A DNA stretch of 64,000 nt from Thaumasiovibrio subtropicus (GCF_019703835.1 NZ_AP023055.1:1240001-1304000), one strand, 5' to 3'. Shown: positions 53,064-63,735, counted from the stretch's first letter. The notes: generated from the sequence alone by a model not told the origin. Translations and numbers: made by a program.

Positions 53064-54304
53064 TCAAGCGCTTCTTCTGCGCAGCAACCCACCAGCAAGC
53101 AAAGTCAGTAAAGTAATGAAACCAATACTTCCCCCAGAACCCACTATGTCATCGGTCAACGCCGCCCCTGCATCATCACACTCCCCTTCGCACTCAACGG
53201 GTAACTCAGGTTCACAATCCCCGATACATTCAGGTAGGTCTTTGACCTCATAATTGAGAAGTACATTACAGTAACTCCCATCTTCTAACGTACAAGCTTT
53301 ATCGCTCGGTTCATAGCAGTCATTCCATGTCGAATGATCACGACAGATAGCCGCCATTGACTCATACTTCTTATACGTCAAATCACAAGCTACATCGTGA
53401 TCACTGCCTGGCTCGGCAGGACAACGAACGAACCAATTTTGATCGATAAAGTTGAGCCACGACTGATAAACCGATCTTGCTGGTTGGTAATCGAGAAGTG
53501 TTAATTCTTCCGATTCTACTAACAGATGAGGATGTGTAACTACTTTAAATACACTCTGCCCTTGTTCATGAGCTACTTCAAACTCAACGACTTTGCTTTT
53601 TAAGTTGCTCAGGGTTAGATCTTCGGGAAGTGGAGTGTTTCCCAATGTATAGGCTTTAATAATAAAATTTACATCCGGGTTTTGGGCGACGAGTTCATCC
53701 AATACCGTTGGATTATCTTCAATCACACCCTTTTGTAAAGTACCAGTCAGTGCATTTCGATCACTATGGCTGACTGAGTCCGATGTAAGATAAACTGCAA
53801 AAAAAGCTGCTCTCCCCATAGTGACAGTATCTGTTACCTCATCTCCACATAACTTTCGAAAGCCAGCGAGATTACCGTCTGCAATGAGCTCTGCAGCCGT
53901 ATCTGAATATATAGGAAGATCGATAGGTCGAGTTTCATGTTCAGCTATCGTAACATCAAAGAAGATCGCTGGTGGCATGCCAAGCTCTTGATAGTCCTTA
54001 AAGGCTTCGAAGCGATGTTGATAATATGAGGCATTTTTATCAATATAAACATTAAGCTTACCATCAAAGATTTTTTAAGGTGAGAGAATTTATTAAGCTG
54101 ACCAACAATGACTTTTTTACTCGACACATTACCAGCCACCACTTCCAAATCCATGTTATTATAACACAAGGAGGAAACATGACTTCCTGTAACTTTATTG
54201 TAGCCACTATAGACGAATTCAGCCCCTGGTATTTCTGTAGAGAATGCCTGAAACGAAGTCATTGCCAATAACGCAAGCATCACTCCTCTCTTAATACTTA
54301 TCAT
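53064..54304 (-). CDS. Secreted GlyGly-CTERM protein (frame broken by one base)
   Basis: The protein starts at 54304 behind AGAGG with a signal peptide (MISIKRGVMLALLAM, cleavage near FST) and ends in a textbook GlyGly-CTERM: GSGGSIGFITLLTLLAGGLL, then RRRSA. This tail is cut by rhombosortase in type II secreting bacteria and anchors or modifies surface proteins. A frameshift lies at the T6 run on the plus strand at about 54071-54076. One more base joins the two frames through KIFDGKLNVYID and gives 413 residues. The middle part (FRKLCGDEVTDTVTMGRAAF) somewhat recalls MACPF-type pore proteins; I am not sure. Several Cys near the C-terminus suggest disulfides. Confidence 0.78.
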
Positions 54305-54579
54305 GATTAAACCTCTATATATTGGTGTTATGGTATTGAAGCGATTGAACAATACACGTTAATGTTCATTAATATACTACAACCTGAAAAGCATTTAACT
54401 GACCTACTGGTAATTTCCTTCAAATTGCGTCCAACCTCAAAACCTCAAAATCATTCTTTCACAATAAAACATGGATTAATCGAACGGCTGCACCGGAAAA
54501 ATATTCGAACCTGTTAAGCTTAATTAAGAATTCCCGTCTGAAACTTTTTATGCGTTTTTATCAATTCTAAAATGTAAAG

Positions 54580-54599
54580 AGCCGCGCAATCGCGCGGCT
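54580..54599 (-). terminator. Terminator of the phosphatase-superfamily gene
   Basis: AGCCGCGC (54580-54587) and GCGCGGCT (54592-54599) form a perfect G+C-rich stem with a 4-base loop. On the minus strand it is followed by CTTTACATTTTAG. It lies just after the stop codon at 54613. The rest of the 308-base gap to 54304 shows no gene. Confidence 0.8.
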
Positions 54600-54612
54600 T
54601 CTACCTTCTCTC

Positions 54613-57534
54613 CTATTCTTCACTTTCTAAGAGAGTGTTCAACAAAGACGGATATCCCCAATAGTTTTCGCCTACCTTCACCGCCTCACCCGTTAAGTAT
54701 TCATAAAGCGTAGGTGCAAGTGAACCGTTAGCAGAAATTGACAGTGTCCCTTGTGCATCCATAACAGGCGCCCCCCAAAAACCAATGAAGGCATCCTTTT
54801 CAAGATAATGCTCCCCGGCATGACGGCCCGGCACCTTCGTATTAAAGCCGACGCCTTGCTTTGGAAAGAGGTTAACGGTGCCAGCGCGTTCTTCATGGTA
54901 GAGCGCAACAATTTGATTGATCGCATCAGGTTTTGCACTCCAGCGGGTAAGCGCTTGCCATTCATCACGATGACACCAAGTCGTCACCTTATCTTGCTCT
55001 GCCGCCATACATTGCGCGATTCGACGCCGATTTTCGGTTGCACTTTCTTCGGTCGGCGCCATTAGGTAACGATTGGCCTGTTGTATTTCTAGCAATACGG
55101 GCGATTCATTCGGATGCGATACTGAGCGATAGTGCACGCGATCGCCTAGTTGTGTCACTAACTCATGATGAAGCTTTTCACCGCGATATCCTACCAAACG
55201 CACCTCACAATATGACGATGTACAAGCACTTTCTCTCACCACAAGGTAATCTAAGGTATCCTGCAACTGTTGGCTAATTTCTGCTATCAGGTCAATGGCC
55301 TGACTTTTATTTGTCGCACTGATTGGTCGCCAACGAGTAAGCTCGTGATAAACCGGTTGCGTCTCCCATCCATCATCTGCATTAAAGAAATCAAACATCA
55401 AATTACCACCTGCCGTAGAAGCCACCACCACATCAATGTTTTGCATACTCGGTGGATTCAAGGCATGGGTGATCTTTGGCCCTTCTCCCTCATCTGACGA
55501 TATTTTCTTGACGACGATAGGGTAGCCGTAAGTCTGCTCTAAGTGTTCAAATACCGATTTTTCTGGGTTCAAAGTAACATACACAGGGGCTAAGCCATGA
55601 TCCCCGGCCATGCCCCACAATGTTTGCGGATAGACGCCGGCCTGCTGATACACATTTGTCACCTCGCTGAGCCAATAATCCAAGCGATTTAGCTCACCCG
55701 TTGGCGCGATAATTTCATCGGCAAATGGCCCTGTAAAGTGGGCAAAGTGATCAGGCCAAGGATTATAGATCAAGGTGTAATCCGGCATGCCTTTGATCGA
55801 CAGTTCGGCAAGCTGGTTTAAATCCTCTTTGATCAGTTGCTTTTGGCTCGACTTAGTGAGGAACAACCAAGCGCTCGTTTGTTCATACTCTGCTATCGCA
55901 ACTTGTAATTTATCTCTCAGTGCCTGTGCTTTTTTCTCTGCATCACTTCGCCATTGCAACTCTCGCAAGCAACGCATTTCGCCAAAATCACGCTGCGCTT
56001 CGCCTGCACCTAGGTTTACTAGCGCATCATAGCTGGTGTGGGCATGCCAATCATATTGCGCATTGCAGTTAAGTGTATTGAGGTGGTCAAGGCGCTCAAA
56101 CATGGTAGGAACACGGTTTTGGGCAAGTAACCTATCTAACGCTAGGGCATCATTCCCAAAAAAGTAATAGGCGCGATCTTCAGGTCGCGATACAAAATGA
56201 AAATTTGGGATCCCCGTCCCTTCCTCACCAGCCACCGATGCCCCCGTTTTGGCAATCGGCAAATTACGCACCGAAATAGTGGGTGTACTTGCAATACCTA
56301 CTGGCGCAATGGCGTGACGATAATCTTGGTAGAGGAACTTAAAGAAAGGCAAGTATCGCGAATCTTTCAACCATGCGTGGTGAAGCTCGTCTTGATTAGC
56401 AAAGGCTTCTAGCGTCTGCCTTAATTGAAACCCTTTCGGTGTTGCGTACTCAGGAAACCTTGCTTGAAGAGATAGGCCATCGAGATGATCTTGGTATACC
56501 GCAGACCAAAATGGATGCTGTGCAGAAACCAACCCTTCCAACAGACCCTGCTGCAAGCCATCTACCACGATTTGCACCGCGAGCGGACGCGTGCTTTGCT
56601 GGGCTAAGTAGTCCGCTAAACCGAGCGGATCATCATCAAGCTGCTCCGCCATCCATGACGCAAGTCGCTCCACTCGCGCTTCATGCAGCACAAACTGCCG
56701 ATAACTCTTTAGTACATTTAAACGTACAAAGTCGATGAGTGTAATGGTCAACGCTTCCGCTTTATTATTCACGATCCCCGCGCGTTCAGGTTGCCCATCA
56801 GCGACGATAGCAGAAACGGTACTGCGCATATCCCCCGGTGCCATACCCGATTCAAGTTGGGTTAAAAAACCAACTACGATGGGCTGTATCTTTCGAATAA
56901 GCGCCCAATCTTGCGGCGTATCGGCCAAATAGGTGTACTGATTTGGTAACTGATCGTGCTTTCGCCACGCATCAATCTCGACGAGGGCATCGTAAACCAC
57001 GACCAAAGAGGCAATAAACTCTCGGTTGACGTTGATCCCACCATGATGATGGCTTTCATCCGCCAGCGGTTGAGTGGTTAATGTGGTCTTGGTGGCGAGT
57101 CGAAATAGCGTGTGTTGCCATTCCCGAAGATCTGACACCGGATACTTCTCTAGTAAATGCGATTTAAACGCATCACTTTGCTCAATACCACCATAACGGT
57201 CATAGAAGGTATAGAGAAAATAACCCAACGGGATTGAATAATTAGGATTGGATAACTGAGCCACAACCCGTGCCTTTGTCGCCGCATCCAAAGGCAGCGT
57301 TAAGATATAGGCATCGAGAGATAACCCGGCAATCGTAAAAAGGCTCGCATCACGGGTTGTTTTTGTGGAAAGTGTCAAACCTTCAAATATATGACGATGT
57401 AACAAGTCAGTGGTATTGACAATTCCACCCACTACTGGCGTAGAACGGACAGATTGCTCTGCCTGCACCGGATTAGAAAACAGTGAAACACCCACAAGGG
57501 TTGCCAATACGCAACAACGAAACTGCCTCTTCAT
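54613..57534 (-). CDS. Large alkaline-phosphatase-superfamily exoprotein
   Basis: A 973-residue secreted protein with a signal peptide (MKRQFRCCVLATLVGVSLFS, cleavage after VQA). The first 400 residues are helical and of unknown role. From about 420 comes an alkaline-phosphatase-superfamily fold of the phosphodiesterase type. TGIPNFHFVS may hold the nucleophile Thr. PWPDHFAHFTGP carries Asp and His metal ligands, MAGDHGLAPVY is the metal motif, and PGRHAGEH supplies the last His. The enzyme should cut a phosphate or sulfate ester or diester outside the cytoplasm. The long N-terminal part is unusual for the family. Start at 57534 (ATG) rather than the upstream TTG. Confidence 0.82.
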   Translation of the reverse strand: MKRQFRCCVLATLVGVSLFSNPVQAEQSVRSTPVVGGIVNTTDLLHRHIFEGLTLSTKTTRDASLFTIAGLSLDAYILTLPLDAATKARVVAQLSNPNYSIPLGYFLYTFYDRYGGIEQSDAFKSHLLEKYPVSDLREWQHTLFRLATKTTLTTQPLADESHHHGGINVNREFIASLVVVYDALVEIDAWRKHDQLPNQYTYLADTPQDWALIRKIQPIVVGFLTQLESGMAPGDMRSTVSAIVADGQPERAGIVNNKAEALTITLIDFVRLNVLKSYRQFVLHEARVERLASWMAEQLDDDPLGLADYLAQQSTRPLAVQIVVDGLQQGLLEGLVSAQHPFWSAVYQDHLDGLSLQARFPEYATPKGFQLRQTLEAFANQDELHHAWLKDSRYLPFFKFLYQDYRHAIAPVGIASTPTISVRNLPIAKTGASVAGEEGTGIPNFHFVSRPEDRAYYFFGNDALALDRLLAQNRVPTMFERLDHLNTLNCNAQYDWHAHTSYDALVNLGAGEAQRDFGEMRCLRELQWRSDAEKKAQALRDKLQVAIAEYEQTSAWLFLTKSSQKQLIKEDLNQLAELSIKGMPDYTLIYNPWPDHFAHFTGPFADEIIAPTGELNRLDYWLSEVTNVYQQAGVYPQTLWGMAGDHGLAPVYVTLNPEKSVFEHLEQTYGYPIVVKKISSDEGEGPKITHALNPPSMQNIDVVVASTAGGNLMFDFFNADDGWETQPVYHELTRWRPISATNKSQAIDLIAEISQQLQDTLDYLVVRESACTSSYCEVRLVGYRGEKLHHELVTQLGDRVHYRSVSHPNESPVLLEIQQANRYLMAPTEESATENRRRIAQCMAAEQDKVTTWCHRDEWQALTRWSAKPDAINQIVALYHEERAGTVNLFPKQGVGFNTKVPGRHAGEHYLEKDAFIGFWGAPVMDAQGTLSISANGSLAPTLYEYLTGEAVKVGENYWGYPSLLNTLLESEE

Positions 57535-57701
57535 AATCGACTCATCCAATGAATTTAAGGCAGTGTAAGATGTTGATTAAAAACGCGCAATGATAGAGCT
57601 AGCAGAAAAGAACGAAAAGCGTTTTGAGCTGTTTTTGATCTCGGTTCCGTTTCCATTGTAGTCAAACGATAGTTAGTCCTAAAGACCAACTATCCTTCAA
57701 A

Positions 57702-59897
57702 TTAGTCTCTAGCGCTTATCCACCGATTAATGACCTGTGCTTGTTTTTGAGTATCGTTGGATTCAACCGCCTCTAGCCAACGATTTAGATACTCTAATCG
57801 ACTATCTTTAACCGAATTCTCCGGTAGCGCATCTAACCTCAGTTTATCGTCGTCACTATAAGAAACCCAGTTAGCTGCTGGTGTCGAACTCGAGTAGGGG
57901 TTTAGTCTAATCGTCAATGACTTACCTTTATTTAACCCGCTACCTTCGACTGAAGCTATACTAAATACAATATTGCTTAGTGCATTCACTCCCGGTGTAA
58001 CAAAAGTGTTAGAACCACCAGCTCTATCCCAGTGTGCGCTATGAAGTGGTCTAAAGCCTTGAGATTTACTTCCGCACACATTTCTAAATTCAAGGTCAGC
58101 AATCGCGACAAAAATATCTCGCTTTTTCTTGGATCCCTTCATCAGGTAAGACATAAAGAGACCATCTTCATTAGATATGGCATCTTTGATTTCCTGCCAA
58201 GAAGCACTTATCTTCGTGTTTTCGGTAAACTTATAGTCAGATCCCGATTTCTCGATAGTTCCTATCTTTACAAGCTGATTCAAGTTATCGAGAGTATATT
58301 CATTACCAACCGAGCTCTTAATCTTTGACTTAATCGTCATCCAGTTAGGATCAAAGCCTACATTCTCAATCGCTTTATCCCTACCTTCAGAGTGCTTAGA
58401 TGCAACAATCACCATCGCACTTACTGGTTTTTGCCAATCTAACCCCTCTACATTAATCAGGCCGCTATTTTCTAAGCTTAGCTTTCCAGTTTGCCAGCCA
58501 GCTATAGAAGTAGCAAAGTTTCTGTGGTTATCTGCCTGTGATCCTGTATTAAGATCGCTGCCACTTTGCTTTAACAAAAATGCAATATTAGGATCTTCAA
58601 CATATTCAGGTGAACTTTTGCTTGTAAAATTAGCATTCTCCAAAAAGCTCTTTTCTATAAACAGCCCATCATCAAAAACAATATTGCTCTTATCGTCTAT
58701 TGGATAGTTTCTATTTGGGTCTAATGATAGCTGGAAGGTATAGACAGGGAGTTCTATATGGACATCATAATATGGATTATAATTCGACTCCATATCATAA
58801 GTTACCTTAGACTTTATTGTCTTAGCCGTGGTAGGAAAAACTTCATAATAGTATCGCATTATTTCACGAGGAGACTTAGATCCAGAACTCGAATCTTCGA
58901 ACATATCCACGAGGCCATCCGTTAGCTTGGCCATCGGTCGAGTTCCACGGAAGACATTTCGGCCAAAACTATAAGCAGGGTAAATAATAGTTCCAAATAT
59001 ACTGGTATTTTGATCAAATCGTCGATTGACAGCTTCCTTTTCACTCGCAGTGAGTTTGCTTCTATCTAACTTATAAACATACTCTGTAGTGGGATTCGCC
59101 TCGTAACTACCAAACGTTGTCTCTCTCACTGCTCTCGCGGAAATAGGCAGTGTTAACGCTAAGTCTTTCTTGATGCATTGCGCAATCTCAGGCCTTTCTT
59201 TATTTACTACCACTAAGATACGTACCTGATCAAACGGCGACAATACACCTTGCCTATCCGGTCTCTCGAGATACTTAGCTAGTGGTTGCCATGCACTGTC
59301 ATCACTTGAGCCTCTAGGCCTGACCGAGATCTCTTTATGAAGAAAAACAGGTATTCTGGAGTTAGTGTCAACAAACGTTGGCAAATTATCTACAAACATA
59401 TTCTCAAGTACTTCTTCTCCTTGCTGTTCAGCAATAGAATAATGTACTGGAAAAAATTGCCTAAAACGATTTCCTTTCTCAATATGACTTTTCGTTTCAT
59501 CATACATTTTTAGTTGGTGTAACGTTAACTCTGAGCCATAAATATCGGCAGTCACACTCGTTAAACCTTCAACACCACCTCGATTAAGCGAATTCTTCAT
59601 TTCCAACCATGCTTGATCCAAATGGACAGCATAATAGTTGTTACTGATATCCCACTGATCATTTAAAAGGTAGTATCTTATGTAACCTAAGATATCAAAA
59701 TCCAGATCGACTTTTGTTTGCGTTACCTCAGGTACATAGCCAGTGCCTGAGTAATCATAAGAGTATAAGAAACCATCCTGTCCGATCTTTTTTCGATGAA
59801 TTAGCCTTACTAAACCAATTAAAGCAACATTACGTTTTATATAAGCTTTCTTTATAAACAACGAATCACGCGTAAAGTACTCATTGCTCAAATACAA
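57702..59897 (-). CDS. Large uncharacterised protein
   Basis: A 731-residue protein from a TTG that overlaps the end of the upstream gene by ten bases, so translation is coupled. No ATG lies near. The sequence is rich in Ser, Asn, Tyr and charged residues, with β-type segments (VYTFQLSLDPNRNYPIDD, LTIRLNPYSS). No signal peptide is convincing; a hydrophobic bit (VALIGLVRL) lies near residue 24. I recognise no domain. It is the last gene of an operon of large proteins and shares its A+T-rich base use. Confidence 0.75.
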   Translation of the reverse strand: MYLSNEYFTRDSLFIKKAYIKRNVALIGLVRLIHRKKIGQDGFLYSYDYSGTGYVPEVTQTKVDLDFDILGYIRYYLLNDQWDISNNYYAVHLDQAWLEMKNSLNRGGVEGLTSVTADIYGSELTLHQLKMYDETKSHIEKGNRFRQFFPVHYSIAEQQGEEVLENMFVDNLPTFVDTNSRIPVFLHKEISVRPRGSSDDSAWQPLAKYLERPDRQGVLSPFDQVRILVVVNKERPEIAQCIKKDLALTLPISARAVRETTFGSYEANPTTEYVYKLDRSKLTASEKEAVNRRFDQNTSIFGTIIYPAYSFGRNVFRGTRPMAKLTDGLVDMFEDSSSGSKSPREIMRYYYEVFPTTAKTIKSKVTYDMESNYNPYYDVHIELPVYTFQLSLDPNRNYPIDDKSNIVFDDGLFIEKSFLENANFTSKSSPEYVEDPNIAFLLKQSGSDLNTGSQADNHRNFATSIAGWQTGKLSLENSGLINVEGLDWQKPVSAMVIVASKHSEGRDKAIENVGFDPNWMTIKSKIKSSVGNEYTLDNLNQLVKIGTIEKSGSDYKFTENTKISASWQEIKDAISNEDGLFMSYLMKGSKKKRDIFVAIADLEFRNVCGSKSQGFRPLHSAHWDRAGGSNTFVTPGVNALSNIVFSIASVEGSGLNKGKSLTIRLNPYSSSTPAANWVSYSDDDKLRLDALPENSVKDSRLEYLNRWLEAVESNDTQKQAQVINRWISARD

Positions 59898-62440
59898 CCC
59901 TTGAGCAGCAACACTTTTTCGGAAAATTCTTTAACTGTTTTCTTATCAGCCAATCCACTAGGATCATCGTACTGTTCAAAGACTTCTGCACCGGATACGA
60001 TCATATCCCCTATAGTCACTAGACTATAAGCTGTAAATAATAGTGGGTGACTCGCAGCAAATAAACTCAAAAGGCTCTTTGAACCAGAGATAAGCGCTTC
60101 ATTTTGCGTAATTTCACACGTCAACAACTGTGCATACTTTTCTTGCATGGAATAGATGCCTGAACGACATGGCGGGAACTGAAAATATGTTCCTAGATTA
60201 AATATTACATCTACTCTTCGATTTTTCTCGCGTTCAGAGTGGGGATACTTTTGTCTTCCATGGCCCCAACCTGTCTCCATCATATAGTGCTGCCATGAAG
60301 AATCAGACAATTTTTCTATCAGCATATTTGATACGGCAGCAGCTCTTTTACGCGACAGTTCAATGTTGTAACCGCTTTCACCCCAGTCACAAGCAAAACC
60401 CTCTACCTTAATCGGAATCGGTCCTAACGATTCAAGTAAGTCCACCAGTTGAGATAAATACTGTTGATTTCCCCATCCTAGATCAGGCTTATCTAATTCA
60501 AAGTAGACCGGCACACAGAGCTCTATCAACCCTTTCTCAGATGTTGAGTTTTGTTCTATCATTTCCTCAGCGATAGACAAAGAGAGTGCCGCTGCTAAAT
60601 CACTCTTAGCACGGCCAATTTTTAGCATGTCCTCGTTCAATAAATCGGGATCGTATCCTATGGTCTGAACGTTATAGCTATAGTCCGCAACCAGTTCATT
60701 ATAAGTGGTATTTATTTCACTCGCTTTATCCTGAGCTTTAGCATATCGCGCAAAATGATAAATAGCTTCACCGGCATCAATAAGAGTATCGACAGTACCC
60801 GCATGGGTACCGATAAACTGATTAAATCGGCCAATTTGATCCATAAAAGCGCGCGCTTTACCCGTGATCACCATACCATTGATATCATTGCCCATCTCTT
60901 GGAACATGCGGGACATATATTGATAAGCTCGTGTCTCGCCAATCGTATCCTTGACCTTGTTACCACCGGATAACGCGAGACCCAGTACATTGTCGATCCC
61001 GTTTTCAAGGGTCAATCCAAGACCTACCATGTCATCTAGATCCTGTAGATACTTACCCACATTATTACGTATGCCAATTACACCCAGCACTAAATCTGTT
61101 GTATTTCCATCTTCCCACTGGGGGAACTTATTTAATGCAATATTCGCAAGGCCCGTTAATGATACTCGACCAATACCTCGTGAGCTCACTAAGACTGTTG
61201 ATTTATAAATCGCATCTTCCGTAATAATCGGGTGCAATACTGCGGCTGGTGTTTTTGACTCCAACGTCATTAAACTAGGTGTCTTTCGCTTTTTTGCCTC
61301 AGCAATGACATGCTTAAACATCTGCGGATAACTATTTAATAATACCTCTTCAGCACTAACAGGATCCCCATTAACTAGAGAGAAGCGACCGATAGGTGTG
61401 CAGATAGGAAAGTGCAATACTTGTTCTACAAAGGTATATGATGCTGGCCCGCCTTTATTTAAAAAACTACTTGCTAAACGATTTTCCTCATCAAGTTCCA
61501 CAGTAAATCGTACATACTGCGATTTAGTTGGAAAGGCAAAAGGAAGAGGCGTATCAAGAAAAAAAGAGGCGTGGAACATCTCCAACTGAGTGTCTTCATA
61601 GTCGTCTGACTTGTCTCCCGGTGCTTTAAAGGACTTCTTCTCTACAACACTTATGTTTGACTTAGACTCACCCTCTTCAGGAATCCCTATTAAAGACACT
61701 TCTGTTGGTAAATCCGATACAGTGACTTTCGCCCCTTCGAATATGTCTGAAGAAAAATTCAGCACAACAACACTCGCATAAGGAACTTTAACCACATCAA
61801 ACGTAATTTTTCCTGCCTCTTTCCATTCTCGGTAACTCGTTTTGTAATGTTGCCAGTAAGCTAAGCCGTTGTGCTCGTTACTCTTTGCAACAACCTCTTC
61901 TGCGCTCACCTCATCTGGGTTAAGTAGGCTATCAATATGAACTTGCTCTACTTTCAGAGGGAAGTCATGCGAGGGATCCGCCGCATGCTTTCCAACTACT
62001 TGGCTGACATTATCTAGCCATTGTTCCTTATCTGTTGCAACTGCAAACGGTATGATTGCCGCAGGAAAAAAATGCCCTTTCACCGTTTCATTGCTCTCGT
62101 AAAAGCGAGAAGCTGCAACTTCGCTGCCACGCATTAAGTCTGGTTGCAAGTTATTAGTATCATCATCCGCGTTATTGCTACTGCCGACACGACTAATACG
62201 GTGCAACATACCATTGCTGTCTGTGTAAGCTATCTGATATTTGGACTCACTGTTGCCTGATTCAAGTGCATCACTATCGCCCTGTCCTTCTATCTCGCCA
62301 CTCTTTTGTTCATCCTCATTATCTTCTAATTTCAACAACAAAGTATAATCAGCCAACGGCTGTAAAAATCCACCTATGTACTCGCCTTTATGATTGACAG
62401 GCGCGTTCATCAAATAAACGCCATCAAACTTCGTCATCAT
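59888..62440 (-). CDS. Large protein with OmpA-like peptidoglycan-binding domain
   Basis: An 850-residue protein without signal peptide. Residues about 640-755 are an OmpA-like domain: VPVYFELDKPDL, VEGFACDWGESGYNIELSRK, RAAAVSNMLIEK, NRRVDVIF. The helical motif NIELSRKRAAAV and final RRVDV are the typical peptidoglycan-binding elements. A hydrophobic stretch (about 792-822; LLSLFAASHPLLFTAYSLVT) follows. The first 600 residues match nothing I know. It starts at the overlapping stop of the upstream gene, with GGAGG right before two ATG codons; the second (62437) has better spacing. Such a fold without signal peptide is often linked to contact-dependent or type VI-like delivery, but no other such gene is seen. 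Confidence 0.75.
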   Translation of the reverse strand: MMTKFDGVYLMNAPVNHKGEYIGGFLQPLADYTLLLKLEDNEDEQKSGEIEGQGDSDALESGNSESKYQIAYTDSNGMLHRISRVGSSNNADDDTNNLQPDLMRGSEVAASRFYESNETVKGHFFPAAIIPFAVATDKEQWLDNVSQVVGKHAADPSHDFPLKVEQVHIDSLLNPDEVSAEEVVAKSNEHNGLAYWQHYKTSYREWKEAGKITFDVVKVPYASVVVLNFSSDIFEGAKVTVSDLPTEVSLIGIPEEGESKSNISVVEKKSFKAPGDKSDDYEDTQLEMFHASFFLDTPLPFAFPTKSQYVRFTVELDEENRLASSFLNKGGPASYTFVEQVLHFPICTPIGRFSLVNGDPVSAEEVLLNSYPQMFKHVIAEAKKRKTPSLMTLESKTPAAVLHPIITEDAIYKSTVLVSSRGIGRVSLTGLANIALNKFPQWEDGNTTDLVLGVIGIRNNVGKYLQDLDDMVGLGLTLENGIDNVLGLALSGGNKVKDTIGETRAYQYMSRMFQEMGNDINGMVITGKARAFMDQIGRFNQFIGTHAGTVDTLIDAGEAIYHFARYAKAQDKASEINTTYNELVADYSYNVQTIGYDPDLLNEDMLKIGRAKSDLAAALSLSIAEEMIEQNSTSEKGLIELCVPVYFELDKPDLGWGNQQYLSQLVDLLESLGPIPIKVEGFACDWGESGYNIELSRKRAAAVSNMLIEKLSDSSWQHYMMETGWGHGRQKYPHSEREKNRRVDVIFNLGTYFQFPPCRSGIYSMQEKYAQLLTCEITQNEALISGSKSLLSLFAASHPLLFTAYSLVTIGDMIVSGAEVFEQYDDPSGLADKKTVKEFSEKVLLLKGCI

Positions 62441-63726
62441 TCCTCCTTCCCCATCAACCGCAATTTTGCTTGCTCAAGTTCTTCATAAGTAGGCAAAGAA
62501 GGGAATGCTATATTAAAATCTAGTTCGTCAACGCTATCCGATAGATTCGGCGGCAGCCAATACATTCGTCGACCTACCGTTTTCCCATCAAATTCAATTC
62601 TAACTATTTGATATTTAAGTGGGGATGACTCATTGTTTGCACGATGACGAATAAGAGATGTTGATGATCGAATAATAAAGCGATTGTTTTTGTTAACTAG
62701 AATTGGCCGCAGTGAATTAACTCGGCTAACTTTCTCAAATGGCAATATATTTTCATAGAGGAAAATGTCACCCAGTTGGTCTTCATAGTCGTGACTCACA
62801 TGATCATAACCTTTCTCACAAGTAAAATATTTTTTGTCTATAGTATAATAAAGTTCACGCTTGCATCCATCAGGATAGTAATCATCTATTTTTACCAGCT
62901 CAAATGTAGTTGCATCAAATATCGCATAGCGACCTTTTGAAGGATCGAGAAATGGCCGCGTTTTGGCGTATTCTTCTGTGAAGTACATTATAAAATGATT
63001 TTCATCTGGCGAAAGATAACCGCCTGATTGACCATGCAGACCCTCCACTCCATTAAGTTCATGAGAACGTACCAACCGGCCTAGAGCAACGTCAAAGTAG
63101 CCGATAACATCCGTTCCAACAATGTAGGCACGTTTACTATCTTTCGTCCACTGCACACCACAACCCAATCTGCGAGAGAGTATTATTTTTTCTCGTGTTT
63201 TCAGATTCATCATCTGACAATCGCCACCAATCACTCCTCCATGCTCAGTCGTAGAAATTAATATATGGCTTCCATCTGGTGAACGCGATATTGTACCGTT
63301 AAAGTATATATCCGCTTCATCCTTGTGAATCAGGATTTTCATATCAGAGCCATCGAGGTTAGCAGTCCAATAGTGGCCATCATGGTAGAACATCATTTGT
63401 GGCATTGTATATTCGTCATCCCAAGCGGCCATTTCAGGCTCTGCTGGGGATACCGTATCAATATCAATCGACCATCCCTTAAGATCTCTTCTTACAATCC
63501 ACTCTAGATAACTCTCATATTCAGGATCTTCCCTTCCTCCGAGAATGACTCTTAGCGAGGATACGCTTGTCACATCCTCTTGCACAGCTTCAGCGTTAGC
63601 TTCAAGTACATCAATTTCTTCTGTTAGTGTATTGTTTTCAGCCTGGAGTGTATCGTCCTGCATAAACGCCGCAATCAAAACCAGTAAAGCAATAACTCCA
63701 CCACCAACCCACTCAGTTTTTTTCAT
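62437..63726 (-). CDS. Membrane-anchored β-propeller-like protein
   Basis: A 429-residue protein. An N-terminal membrane anchor (WVGGGVIALLVLIAAFM) is followed by a short coiled-coil (LQAENNTLTEEIDVLEANAE) and then repeated propeller blades of the TolB/PD40 type: YWTANLDGSDMKIL, ISRSPDGSHILIST, VQWTKDSKRAYIVG, GYLSPDENHFIMYF. The main part should face the periplasm. It overlaps the OmpA-domain gene by four bases (ATGA), so both are made together. A role in assembling or reporting on an envelope complex is possible but not shown. Confidence 0.8.
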   Translation of the reverse strand: MKKTEWVGGGVIALLVLIAAFMQDDTLQAENNTLTEEIDVLEANAEAVQEDVTSVSSLRVILGGREDPEYESYLEWIVRRDLKGWSIDIDTVSPAEPEMAAWDDEYTMPQMMFYHDGHYWTANLDGSDMKILIHKDEADIYFNGTISRSPDGSHILISTTEHGGVIGGDCQMMNLKTREKIILSRRLGCGVQWTKDSKRAYIVGTDVIGYFDVALGRLVRSHELNGVEGLHGQSGGYLSPDENHFIMYFTEEYAKTRPFLDPSKGRYAIFDATTFELVKIDDYYPDGCKRELYYTIDKKYFTCEKGYDHVSHDYEDQLGDIFLYENILPFEKVSRVNSLRPILVNKNNRFIIRSSTSLIRHRANNESSPLKYQIVRIEFDGKTVGRRMYWLPPNLSDSVDELDFNIAFPSLPTYEELEQAKLRLMGKEE

Positions 63727-63735
63727 TTTTTATCC

